Of a stretch of 64,000 nucleotides of DNA, positions 28,717-37,448 are shown piece after piece. Position numbers and translations under genes: made by a program. Each line of letters begins with the position of its first letter. The stretch's first letter is position 1. The notes beneath the pieces were generated by a model, which saw nothing but the letters and a program-made list of their open reading frames with translations, did no database searches and was not told where the DNA came from. Source of the DNA: an uncultured Lachnospiraceae bacterium (lineage in GTDB: Bacteria > Bacillota > Clostridia > Lachnospirales > Lachnospiraceae); contig CAMEJJ010000017.1 of the NCBI GenBank assembly GCA_945919795.1, positions 1 through 64,000 on the forward strand, in the 5' to 3' direction.

Positions 28717-30132
28717 TTAATTAGATAAACCACCGGTATAAGATGCTATTGCATTCGACTTACCATGTTCACGGATTTCAATTTTTACATCGTATAAAAC
28801 ATCTTTTTGCATTGTTCTATATCCATCGGATATATATTTTTCATAAAAATCATTACCCTGAGTTACGCTGTCTCCAATTGCAACGGTATCATTGTAATAA
28901 ATCAAAGAACGTGCTCTTGAATAGTGTGTACTTGCCACTTCCGCATCCGTAATTCCACTGAGTTTTTCTGTTGTACCTTCTTTATATACTCTCTTATTAT
29001 CATCATAGAGTAAATTAGAACGCAGATTGGAAACGATCTCAACATTATCAACACTCGGTGCTGATGGATCGGTTGACTCTTTTGAATCCACATACACATC
29101 ACAAGCATAACCATTATTAAAAGCAATAACTGAAGGCTGTGTTAATGTGTTTGGATCAACTGTTCTAATCAAATAAATAATAATAGGCTGATTGGTCGTG
29201 TTATTTATTTTAATCTTTTCCCTATTCGTAGAACTAGCACCACTTAATCCTTCAAAATATAAATAAACACTTCTTGGCATAATGCTTAATTCTGCCATGG
29301 GAATTGTTTCTCTTTCTTCATATGTTGTAAATGAATCAGCAGCGTTTGCGCCGGTAAAACCAAGAGAAGACTTAGCTGAATCCAAAACTTTATATGTCTT
29401 TACTACTTCCACGGAATATTCCGGATTGCCCACAAGACCACCTTCAGTCAGATTAATGGAAATCGTTCTTTCTACCTTTCCAACATAATCAGATATCGGT
29501 GTTGCAGGGCTCGTGGAATTCTGCCTTAGGTTTGTATATGCCAATTCTTCTTCATCAGCTTTAATGTTCATTACTGCATCAAAATATTTGTCTACATGGG
29601 AAATATTGGCATATTCTTTTCCGTTAATTTCTTCCGCAATTTCCTGAGGCGTTTTCCCACCTGCATCAACATTGGTACTGATAGAAGTCGAATCAATGGA
29701 AATGGTCATGTCGTAATTGTTATAATTGCCTGTCGCCGTCTGAATTCCTTCCACAGTGTACACGAATTTCGTCCAATCACTCGGCATTGGTGAAGCAATA
29801 TTATTCAATGTCGGATCACTCTTTGTAGCAACCTGTCCACTACAGCTTGTAACTGTCGTACCACTTGGTAAAACACGCTTGTCAGCTAAAATCGAATTAT
29901 CAGAAACAGAAGCTAAAAAGAAATAATCCGCATTCTCCTGTGCGGTATACTGGCTCATACCTTCCATAATATCCTGCGCAAGGTTCAATGCATTTAATTG
30001 CTTTCTGGATTTCAAATTCATTTTAGATGATTGTATGAAGTTGGCTAATAGTGGTGAAACTGCAATTGCCAAAATGACAATTGCAATAACTAATTCCACT
30101 AAAGTAAAACCTTCGTTTTTCTTTTTCTTCAT
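28717..30132 (-). CDS. PilV-like minor pilin
   Basis: 471 residues. MKKKKNEG followed by FTLVELVIAIVILAIAVSPLLANFI is a class III prepilin motif with Glu5. The adjacent region (SRKQLNALNLAQDIMEGM) matches PilV/GspI-type minor pilins. The C-terminal 350 residues are an unusually long, Ser/Thr/Asn-rich beta ectodomain. ATG preceded by AAAGGGG. First of the four minor pilin genes, directly after pilO. Confidence 0.82.
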   Translation of the reverse strand: MKKKKNEGFTLVELVIAIVILAIAVSPLLANFIQSSKMNLKSRKQLNALNLAQDIMEGMSQYTAQENADYFFLASVSDNSILADKRVLPSGTTVTSCSGQVATKSDPTLNNIASPMPSDWTKFVYTVEGIQTATGNYNNYDMTISIDSTSISTNVDAGGKTPQEIAEEINGKEYANISHVDKYFDAVMNIKADEEELAYTNLRQNSTSPATPISDYVGKVERTISINLTEGGLVGNPEYSVEVVKTYKVLDSAKSSLGFTGANAADSFTTYEERETIPMAELSIMPRSVYLYFEGLSGASSTNREKIKINNTTNQPIIIYLIRTVDPNTLTQPSVIAFNNGYACDVYVDSKESTDPSAPSVDNVEIVSNLRSNLLYDDNKRVYKEGTTEKLSGITDAEVASTHYSRARSLIYYNDTVAIGDSVTQGNDFYEKYISDGYRTMQKDVLYDVKIEIREHGKSNAIASYTGGLSN

Positions 30133-30166
30133 AGGATAACCCCTTTAAGTTGCATATCAAGGAAAA

Positions 30167-30958
30167 TTATTCAGCTTCTGCTGCTTCTGCTTCCTCTTCT
30201 GCTCTCTTTTCAGCAGCTATAGCCGCACTCTTTTCACCGGTATTAAAGATATCGTTTGTTCCATAGAATACTCCTGTTACATTCGGAGTTGTGTATTCTT
30301 TGTCCGTTCCGGTCAATGAATAAGCAGTAAATGCCATGGATGAAGATAACTTTCCGGTTTCTGTATCAAATACAACAGATAAAGAGTTGATTGATTTTCT
30401 GTCAGGATCTGTATTGATATATGTAATAATATCTTTTAACGAACGATAAGAAGACTGCATGCTGACATTGATTGGTGTCTGATACAGGCTAATCTGAGGA
30501 GCAGCTACTTCAACTGTATCATTTGCTGCTTCTTCTGTTCCGTCACCTTCTACTGCAACTTCCGGCGAACCTTCTTCAACAGTTTCTGTTGTAGGTGCCG
30601 CAACTTCAATCATACTTGCTGTACCCATTGAAATTGTAGGAATTTCTGCGTCATAATTATTTTCAACATTAATGATATACATAATATCATCTTCAGGTTT
30701 GTACGCAGCAGGAAAATGTGACTTAATCTCTTCAATCTGAATCTGCATTGCTGCGGTATCATCAATATACTGCTGTTTGTGATCTGCCAAATCCTGTAAA
30801 TAATCAACCTCTGACTGCAATACTTCATTCGATGCATTCATTGCGGCTGTTTTTTCGGTATAGCTATTATATACAAAGAAATAAACGCCAACCGGAATTA
30901 AAATCCCCAAAAGCATGATAAGAATATTTACATCTGATTTTTTTAATTTCATATTCAT
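30167..30958 (-). CDS. pilO: Type IV pilus alignment protein PilO
   Basis: 263 residues: a short cytoplasmic start, one transmembrane helix (about 11-30, INILIMLLGILIPVGVYFFVYN-like), a coiled coil (about 35-80), then a ferredoxin-like PilO domain interrupted by an acidic Thr/Glu/Ala-rich insertion (about 115-150), ending in an Ala/Glu-rich tail. Partners with PilN and PilM to align the assembly platform. ATG follows AGGAGG, which overlaps the stop region of pilM-N; the two genes lie 12 bp apart. Confidence 0.85.
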   Translation of the reverse strand: MNMKLKKSDVNILIMLLGILIPVGVYFFVYNSYTEKTAAMNASNEVLQSEVDYLQDLADHKQQYIDDTAAMQIQIEEIKSHFPAAYKPEDDIMYIINVENNYDAEIPTISMGTASMIEVAAPTTETVEEGSPEVAVEGDGTEEAANDTVEVAAPQISLYQTPINVSMQSSYRSLKDIITYINTDPDRKSINSLSVVFDTETGKLSSSMAFTAYSLTGTDKEYTTPNVTGVFYGTNDIFNTGEKSAAIAAEKRAEEEAEAAEAE

Positions 30959-30970
30959 TGCTCATTCCTC

Positions 30971-32770
30971 CTACTCTGCTGTTTCTTCAGCATCTTCTAC
31001 CGCATACATCGGATTGTCACCATAAGTACATGTAACCGCAAATGTTACACCGCTATCACCGGTTTCGTCATCCGTATATTCGGTAATTCCATCTACATAA
31101 ACATCGGAGAAATTTTCAAAGGTACGCAGATTAATAATGGTTGCTGCTGCTTCTTCTTTGGTGCCAACTTCTACAGATAAAGCAATTGTACTGTTATTAA
31201 CAGAAAGTGCATTAATCTGAGAATCTGCAGGAAGTTTCTCTTCCAACTCTGCGATAACATTGTTCAATGCTTCGTTATTGGTAGATGTTGCATCGTAAAT
31301 TGCTGTTAAATAATCATAATCAGCTTTTGTGCTGACATATGCATTGTAGGTTTCTCTTACCGGCTCTAACTGAGCTTTTCTCTCGGTAAGAGTTTCATTT
31401 CTGGTCTTAGCCTGGAAGTAAGGAACCAGACAAATTGCAGCAATGACAATTGCAGCAACAATACCTGCGCCTAAAACAATATAAGGTAAGGTTTCATTCT
31501 GACCAAGAGATGATAACTGACCTTTGGCATCTTTACTCTTTTTACCCTTTGTTTCAGTTATAGCAGGCTGGAAACCGACACCGGTAAGTGTTGCACCGAT
31601 TGCGGCAATGTAATCACCAAGTGATACGCCCTGTAAGTGAAGACCCTGTGTAATATTCGTTCCTGCAAGATCTTTTAATACTTCAACATCACGACCAAGT
31701 TCCTGTGAGAGTAATCCGGCAAATCCCCAGAAGTCTGCAGCGATACCGGTAATGATAATGTTATCAATAGCTGCATCTCTGTTTTTAGAATTGTAGTAAT
31801 CAATTACTCGAACGATAGAACCAATTAACTGCTGGTAACTGATAGTTACATCTCTTCTTAAACGAAGCATCTTTAAGTTAGCACCGGCCTGCTTTGCGGC
31901 AACGGTTGTAGATGCAATCTGTGATGTATCACCGGTTGTCTCAGCTAAATTCTGTGCAGCTGCGGCAGCCTGCTCTAACTTTTGAACCTCTGCTTCTTTT
32001 TCTGCCAGCAAAGTTTCCTCTTCCGGTCTCATTACCAAGTTGTTACGACGAAGTGTTTTAACCGCATCCGTATAAGATAAAAGTTCTCCGTATACATCCG
32101 TTTCCATCATAACATCAACGATCTGGTCAGCACCATAAATACCGGGACGCTGCATGGTAATAACACCATTGTTGGTCACGGTTAATAATGATGATCTTTC
32201 ATCAATCTTTACGATTAAGTTAACGCCTTTGTTGAATCTGCTTCTTAAAGCCTGGAAGATACAGTTACCTGTATAATCAATAGATGAAAGTGTCAGTCCC
32301 AAGCTGTTAGCAAGAACTGAGTAACCTCTTAAGATATCATCGGGAGCAGCCATAACCATAACACGATACTGCTTTGTGCCGGCATCATCCTGCATTGTCT
32401 CCATGATATTGTAAGCGAACTGATACTGAGTAGGATCAACCGGGAAATAATCTGTGATGTTGGTCATCAACAGTTCGCGGATTTGTTTTTCCTTAACAAA
32501 AGGAATTACAGCCTCTCTGTTTGCGATTTTTGTAGATGAAACTGCAAAAATAACTTTCTTTGCATTCATTCCGTTAGCCGCAATGTTTGCTTTTAAATCA
32601 TTGACGTATTCCTCTGTCGGATTTACCAATCCGTCATTGAAAATACCTTCCGGTGTCTTCATACTGAAAACGCCGTAAACCTGTGGATGTTTTGACTGGT
32701 AATCCATCTCAACAACCTGTGTCAAGGAATATCCAATCTCAATACCAAGTACTCTTTGTGCCTTTGCCAT
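30971..32770 (-). CDS. pilM: Fused PilM-PilN type IV pilus assembly protein
   Basis: 599 residues. The first about 400 are an actin-like PilM: VLGIEIGYSLTQVVEMDY at the start, VNLIVKIDERSSLLTVTNNGV (phosphate-2 region) and IDNIIITGIAADFWGFAGLLSQELG near the end. A coiled, Ala/Glu-rich insertion interrupts it at about 255-310. A transmembrane helix follows at about 430-455 (VLGAGIVAAIVIAAICLVPY) and then a PilN-like periplasmic-equivalent coiled coil and ferredoxin-like fold (INALSVNNSTIALSVEVGTKEEAAATIINL). In most species PilM and PilN are separate proteins that bind through the PilN N-terminal peptide. No separate pilN gene is present here. ATG follows GGGAGG. Confidence 0.85.
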   Translation of the reverse strand: MAKAQRVLGIEIGYSLTQVVEMDYQSKHPQVYGVFSMKTPEGIFNDGLVNPTEEYVNDLKANIAANGMNAKKVIFAVSSTKIANREAVIPFVKEKQIRELLMTNITDYFPVDPTQYQFAYNIMETMQDDAGTKQYRVMVMAAPDDILRGYSVLANSLGLTLSSIDYTGNCIFQALRSRFNKGVNLIVKIDERSSLLTVTNNGVITMQRPGIYGADQIVDVMMETDVYGELLSYTDAVKTLRRNNLVMRPEEETLLAEKEAEVQKLEQAAAAAQNLAETTGDTSQIASTTVAAKQAGANLKMLRLRRDVTISYQQLIGSIVRVIDYYNSKNRDAAIDNIIITGIAADFWGFAGLLSQELGRDVEVLKDLAGTNITQGLHLQGVSLGDYIAAIGATLTGVGFQPAITETKGKKSKDAKGQLSSLGQNETLPYIVLGAGIVAAIVIAAICLVPYFQAKTRNETLTERKAQLEPVRETYNAYVSTKADYDYLTAIYDATSTNNEALNNVIAELEEKLPADSQINALSVNNSTIALSVEVGTKEEAAATIINLRTFENFSDVYVDGITEYTDDETGDSGVTFAVTCTYGDNPMYAVEDAEETAE

Positions 32771-32881
32771 GATTTACCTCCCTGCAAAATAGGATTTAAC
32801 CTTTTATTTCTTTTTTTGTATATATATTAAAGTTTGTTTCCACTTGCTCTATCTGTTTGTTTTACTCATAAGAATTCAGAT

Positions 32882-33661
32882 TTACTTACTAATGATAAAC
32901 AAACTTAGATACCAATTTAGGAATTGACTACCCCACAGCGCTGCCATAAAAATACCGACAGATAAATATGGGCCCATAGCCAATTTGTGCTCCGCATTTG
33001 AAACTTTCATGCGTATCAGATGTATCACCGAAGCAACAATACATCCAAGTAAAAACGCCACAATGGCATTCTGCCATCCCAAGAGCAGCCCTGCCGCTCC
33101 CATCAATTTCACGTCTCCACCGCCAATAGCGGTCCCCTGTGAGACCTGATAAATAATCCAAAGGAATCCACTGACAGCTACGAGACCGATCCCATAAGTC
33201 ACCCAATCCCCTAAGTGAAATATGAGATGGACCAGTCCCAAAGCCAGTATAAACAAGTTGACTCCTATTGGAATCTCGTATGTTCTAAAATCGATGACGC
33301 TAAGTACAATCAGCGCCGAAGTTAATAAACAGTATATAACTGAATCTATACTCCAACCGTTTACTAAAAAAATCAGTACATATAAGACCCCATTTAGTCC
33401 TTCAACCAAAGGATACTGGAGGGATATATGTGTTTTGCACTTTCGACACCGGCCGCGTAAAAATATATAAGAGAATAAGGGGACTAAATCGTACCATGCC
33501 AATTGGTAACCGCATGACATACAGTGTGATCGGTCCTTTGCAATGCTCTCCTTAAGTGGAATGCGTAATATGCAGACATTTAAAAAGCTGCCTATTACGA
33601 TTCCAAATAAGAATATCACCACATATAAAATTATTCCGTAAATACATTCTTCAATGGTCAT
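32882..33661 (-). CDS. pilD: Prepilin peptidase (PilD/GspO family)
   Basis: Membrane aspartyl protease that cleaves and methylates prepilins. 259 aa, about eight hydrophobic segments. GSFLNVCILRIP (about 24-35), zinc pairs C47/C50 and C72/C75, and the two catalytic aspartates D124 (SVIDFRTYEIP) and D183 (GGGDVKLMGA) are all present, so it should be an active bifunctional enzyme. The ATG lies 12 bases after GGAG, and this ribosome site can pair with TCTCC just before the start (stem GGAGA/TCTCC), which may reduce its translation relative to the pilin. It sits 40 bp after the major pilin gene. Confidence 0.95.
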   Translation of the reverse strand: MTIEECIYGIILYVVIFLFGIVIGSFLNVCILRIPLKESIAKDRSHCMSCGYQLAWYDLVPLFSYIFLRGRCRKCKTHISLQYPLVEGLNGVLYVLIFLVNGWSIDSVIYCLLTSALIVLSVIDFRTYEIPIGVNLFILALGLVHLIFHLGDWVTYGIGLVAVSGFLWIIYQVSQGTAIGGGDVKLMGAAGLLLGWQNAIVAFLLGCIVASVIHLIRMKVSNAEHKLAMGPYLSVGIFMAALWGSQFLNWYLSLFIISK

Positions 33662-33701
33662 AGGGGAGAATGTCTCCTTAAGTGCTAGGTTTAATTAATT
33701 A

Positions 33702-34133
33702 TTATTTGTTAGATGAAACAGATAAATCACCAATTTTCAAAACAAAGTTACAATTAGCATCTGTCGACCATACAGGAGCAGCAACACCAGCAGCTTTTGC
33801 TGCACTTGCGCCACCGGATCTCTTAGATTTCCATTTTAATTTTCCATCAGCTGAACCGATTGTATCACATACTTCTGCGGTCCATGTTCCAGAACTACCA
33901 GATTTCAATGTATCACTAACGTTTTTTCCAGGAACATCTGTTAAATCAGGATCTGCAGCTGCTGTTGTACAAGCTGTATATACGGAATCTAACTGATCCA
34001 TATCAGCTGAAACTCTTGTTTTTTCAACATATTTTAAGTACTGGGGTGCTAATACACCTACCAAAATTGCCATAATGGCAATAACGATGATTAACTCAAC
34101 AAGTGAGAAACCTTTGTTATTTGTTTTTTTCAT
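33702..34133 (-). CDS. pilA: Major type IV pilin (PilA-like)
   Basis: 143 residues. Leader MKKTNNKG, then FSLVELIIVIAIMAILVGVLAP with Glu5, the classic N-methylated pilin helix. The C-terminal domain is small, Ala/Gly/Ser/Thr-rich, with three cysteines (in VYTACTTAAAD, AEVCDTIG and DANCNFVL) that may form one disulfide. Short length, strong AAAAGGAG ribosome site and position between pilC and pilD point to the major subunit, in contrast to the very large minor pilins downstream. Confidence 0.9.
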   Translation of the reverse strand: MKKTNNKGFSLVELIIVIAIMAILVGVLAPQYLKYVEKTRVSADMDQLDSVYTACTTAAADPDLTDVPGKNVSDTLKSGSSGTWTAEVCDTIGSADGKLKWKSKRSGGASAAKAAGVAAPVWSTDANCNFVLKIGDLSVSSNK

Positions 34134-34204
34134 AGTAAACTCTCCTTTTATTCATTATTTTTATTAAAATCTTCACGCCCCTATTACATGAAGTTTTAAC
34201 CGAA

Positions 34205-35425
34205 TTATAAGTTGTCGAGACCTTCGTACATTGCGCCCATCGGTGCAATAACAGCTCCGATAATGGTACCGCAGATACCGGCAAGAAGGACAATCATAAG
34301 AGGCTCCAACATGGTGGTCAACGCTTTTGTTGCTTCTTCTACCTCGTCCTCGTAGTAATCAGCCAGGGTATCTAACATGGCCTCAGTATTACCGGTTTCT
34401 TCACCGATACGAACCATATGGTAAACCATCGGCGGAAAAAGTCCGGATTTTTCAAGCGGAGTTGATAACGGAACACCCTGCATAACATCCACTCTGGCAT
34501 TTGCCATAACCTCTCTATAATAAACATTGTTCATGGTTTCACCAACAATCTGAACCGCATCCGGTGTGGAAATACCGGCCGCAAGCATCGTTGATAAGTT
34601 GCGTGCAAAACGAGCAGAACTCTGTTTTACGGTCAAATCACCGAAAATCGGTGCTTTAATCGCAATTCGATGGAACAAGCCTTTTCCGGTAGCTGTCTTT
34701 GAAAAATACATAACACCACCAACGATTGCTGCAATAATTACCAAAAGCAGAATAAAATGAGCCTGTACAAAGTCTGAAACAGCTACAACCGCCAAAGTAA
34801 TCTTTGGCATATCGATGTCCATATCGGCAAACATGCCCATGAAGGTCGGAACAACGAATTCCAACATGACAATAACAACAGCAAATGCAACAATCAAAAC
34901 GATAATCGGATATGTCATAGCACTTTTTACCATGCTCTGTAATTTTGCACTTTGTTCAAACTGCTGTGCCATACGTTCAAACGAAACGTCCAGATTACCG
35001 GAAGCCTCACCGGCTGCAACCATGTGACAAAGCAACTCAGGAAATACATCCTGTCTCAACCGCATCGCTGTTGCAAGGCTGTCACCTTTCTGTACAGAAG
35101 TGGAAACTTCTACTAATGCTTCCTGCAAAGTCGGATTTTCTGTCTGCTCTGCTAACATTTTTAATGTTTCAATAATCGTTACACCGGCTCTGTTTAAGCT
35201 GACAAACTGACGACACAGCAAAGATAAATCTCTGATTTTTACTTTTTTCTTACCAAAAGAACCAAGCGATACTTCTTTATTAAGTGCGCTTCCTTCTTTT
35301 AATTCAATAATGGTCAGGCCATCTTTTTTTAACTGATCGGATGCTTTCATCTGGTTTTCAACTTCCAGACTACCTTTCACCTGTTTGCCTTTTCCGTCAA
35401 TCGCAACGTATGTAAATACTGCCAC
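34205..35425 (-). CDS. pilC: Type IV pilus platform protein PilC
   Basis: Inner-membrane platform protein of the GspF family, 406 aa. Two T2SSF repeats are visible (about 70-190, LCRQFVSLNRAGVTIIETL; about 270-395, FARNLSTMLAAGISTPDAVQIV) with three membrane segments at about 170-195, 220-240 and 375-400. The start is a GTG with GGGAGG upstream. Downstream of pilB by 55 bp. Confidence 0.94.
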   Translation of the reverse strand: MAVFTYVAIDGKGKQVKGSLEVENQMKASDQLKKDGLTIIELKEGSALNKEVSLGSFGKKKVKIRDLSLLCRQFVSLNRAGVTIIETLKMLAEQTENPTLQEALVEVSTSVQKGDSLATAMRLRQDVFPELLCHMVAAGEASGNLDVSFERMAQQFEQSAKLQSMVKSAMTYPIIVLIVAFAVVIVMLEFVVPTFMGMFADMDIDMPKITLAVVAVSDFVQAHFILLLVIIAAIVGGVMYFSKTATGKGLFHRIAIKAPIFGDLTVKQSSARFARNLSTMLAAGISTPDAVQIVGETMNNVYYREVMANARVDVMQGVPLSTPLEKSGLFPPMVYHMVRIGEETGNTEAMLDTLADYYEDEVEEATKALTTMLEPLMIVLLAGICGTIIGAVIAPMGAMYEGLDNL

Positions 35426-35480
35426 TTGACTACCTCCCTTATCATCGTATTCCTGTCTTTTTTGTATTACTTAATTCCGT

Positions 35481-37181
35481 TTATGAATCAAACGAAACCT
35501 TAATCATTTCCGAAACGGATGTAATTCCCTCTAGAACATAATTGGTTGCGCTCATACGCAAAGTATACATGCCCTCTTCTAATGCCGCCTGTTTAATGTG
35601 CTCAGCATCCTGTCCTGATGCAATAACTTTACGAACCTTGGGCGTAACTTCCATGATTTCATAGACACCAATTCGACCTTTGAAACCATTGTTGTCACAA
35701 CTTGAACATCCAACCGGTTCATATATCTCAACCTGTTCATCTTTACCAAATCCAAGAAGTTCAAGTTGATCTTCGTCAGCCAAGACCTTTCTTTTACACC
35801 TCGGGCAGAGTCGACGCACCAGACGCTGTGCAATGATACCAACCGTAGAATCGGCTATCAGATACTCCGGCAATCCCATATCGGCAAGACGGGTAATGGT
35901 ACTTGCTGCTGAGTTAGTATGTAGAGTACTTACAACCAAGTGACCTGTGATGGAAGCCTGAACCGCAATGGAGGCAGTTTCCTCATCACGAATCTCTCCA
36001 ATCATAATAATATCCGGGTCCTGACGAAGGATAGATCTCAAAGCAGAGGCGAATGTCAATCCGGCTTTGACATTGGTCTGTACCTGATTGATGCCGGCCA
36101 CATTTGCTTCGACAGGGTCTTCAACCGTAATAATATTAACATCTTCTTTATTTAATTCACTAAGTGCCGTATAAAGCGTTGTTGATTTACCGGAACCGGT
36201 AGGCCCGGTAACGAGAATAATGCCATGCGGATTCATGAGAATGTGGTCAAACAAACGCAAATCGTGATCGTTGAAACCAAGCTCCGCTTTATCTCTTGTC
36301 AATGCATTTTTATTGGTAAGACGCATTACGACTTTTTCGCCAAATACGGTAGGGAGGATAGATACACGGATGTCAAACTCTCTACCATCAACGAAAGATG
36401 TGATACGACCATCCTGTGGCTTACGCTTTTCAGCAATATCCATACCACCAATTACTTTTAATCGAGCCACAATAGCCGGAAGCATCTTGATATTGTATGT
36501 CATTCTCTCATGCAAAGCACCGTCGATTCGATAACGGACACGCACCTTTTTCTCAAGTGCTTCAATATGTATATCGGAAGTTCTCTGACGGACAGCCTGC
36601 TCAATCATACTGTTTACCAACTGTACAATCGGCGAATTGTTGACGTCATCGTTCATTGCTTCGATTTCATCATCGGCAAATAAATCTGCTCTCTCCGATT
36701 CAAAATCATTTGCAGCCTTTAAAGCTTCTGCGTTACCATAGTATTTATCAATGGCAACCATGATTTCACCAGGAGTAGCAACCATCGGGTCAATCATACG
36801 GTTTGTGACCATCGATAAGTCATCGATTGCCAACATATCCATCGGATCTGCCATGGCAACTCGGATAATATTAACATTACGATCGTCGTAACAATATGGA
36901 ATGGCAGTATATTTCTTTAATATTTCCACATCAAACATAGAAATCAAATCATCTGGGATACGTGAATCCTGAAGATTAGCTCTATCATATCCCATCTGAT
37001 GGCAAAGCGCATCCGCCATTACATCATCTGTGATATATCCGTCTGACACCAATATCTCACCAAGACGGCGTTTCTTTTCCTTTTGCGACTCCAGCGCACG
37101 ATCAAGCTGTTCCTGGGTAATAACACCTTCTGCTAAAAGGATGTCACCAATACGCATCTTTCTTCTGCCCAACAAACTCAT
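35481..37181 (-). CDS. pilB: Type IV pilus extension ATPase PilB
   Basis: Hexameric ATPase that drives pilus extension. N-terminal MshEN domain (about 10-155, IGDILLAEGVITQEQLDRAL and LGEILVSDGYITDDVMADAL, a family that can bind c-di-GMP), then the GspE core with Walker A GPTGSGKST (326-334), Asp box, GEIRDEET Walker B (395-402) and a zinc site C459/C462-C492/C495. 566 aa. First gene of the operon; ATG after AAAGGGG. Confidence 0.96.
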   Translation of the reverse strand: MSLLGRRKMRIGDILLAEGVITQEQLDRALESQKEKKRRLGEILVSDGYITDDVMADALCHQMGYDRANLQDSRIPDDLISMFDVEILKKYTAIPYCYDDRNVNIIRVAMADPMDMLAIDDLSMVTNRMIDPMVATPGEIMVAIDKYYGNAEALKAANDFESERADLFADDEIEAMNDDVNNSPIVQLVNSMIEQAVRQRTSDIHIEALEKKVRVRYRIDGALHERMTYNIKMLPAIVARLKVIGGMDIAEKRKPQDGRITSFVDGREFDIRVSILPTVFGEKVVMRLTNKNALTRDKAELGFNDHDLRLFDHILMNPHGIILVTGPTGSGKSTTLYTALSELNKEDVNIITVEDPVEANVAGINQVQTNVKAGLTFASALRSILRQDPDIIMIGEIRDEETASIAVQASITGHLVVSTLHTNSAASTITRLADMGLPEYLIADSTVGIIAQRLVRRLCPRCKRKVLADEDQLELLGFGKDEQVEIYEPVGCSSCDNNGFKGRIGVYEIMEVTPKVRKVIASGQDAEHIKQAALEEGMYTLRMSATNYVLEGITSVSEMIKVSFDS

Positions 37182-37240
37182 ATGTTTTACCCCTTTAATC
37201 TGATAATCTTTATCAAATTATTAAATTTTTTTTAATTTTT

Positions 37241-37285
37241 TTACATAATTAGGCATAAAATCCCCTAATTGTTAAATTTATGTAA
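37241..37285 (-). promoter_or_regulatory. Leader hairpin of the pilus operon
   Basis: Nested inverted repeats TTACATA/TATGTAA (37241-37247 and 37279-37285) and ATTAGG/CCTAAT (37248-37253 and 37264-37269). The fold would lie at the very 5' end of the predicted transcript, about 60 bases before pilB. It has no terminator T-run and is not recognisable as a c-di-GMP riboswitch. It may stabilise the messenger. Confidence 0.4.
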
Positions 37286-37287
37286 AC

Positions 37288-37316
37288 ATTCTATCATTTA
37301 TTTTTACCTGTCGCAA
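37288..37316 (-). promoter_or_regulatory. Sigma-A-type promoter of the pilus operon
   Basis: Minus-strand TTGCGA (37311-37316), 17-base spacer, TAGAAT (37288-37293), about 107 bp before the pilB ATG. No other promoter of this quality was noticed inside the 20-kb operon, whose genes are separated by at most about 110 bp. Confidence 0.65.
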
Positions 37317-37448
37317 GCCCTTTACTCCCAAAAACTTTTCACATAATTAACAAAATTTCACTATACAATTAGTGCAATTTAACCACTTTCAATCTATTCT
37401 TTTACATTTTTTTATTCATATTTGGTAATATTTAAAAATATATGCGAA

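Noticed and set aside
37182-37290. c-di-GMP riboswitch before the pilus operon
   Set aside because: Leader is only about 100 bases and holds a simple nested hairpin; I could not find the conserved core of either c-di-GMP class.
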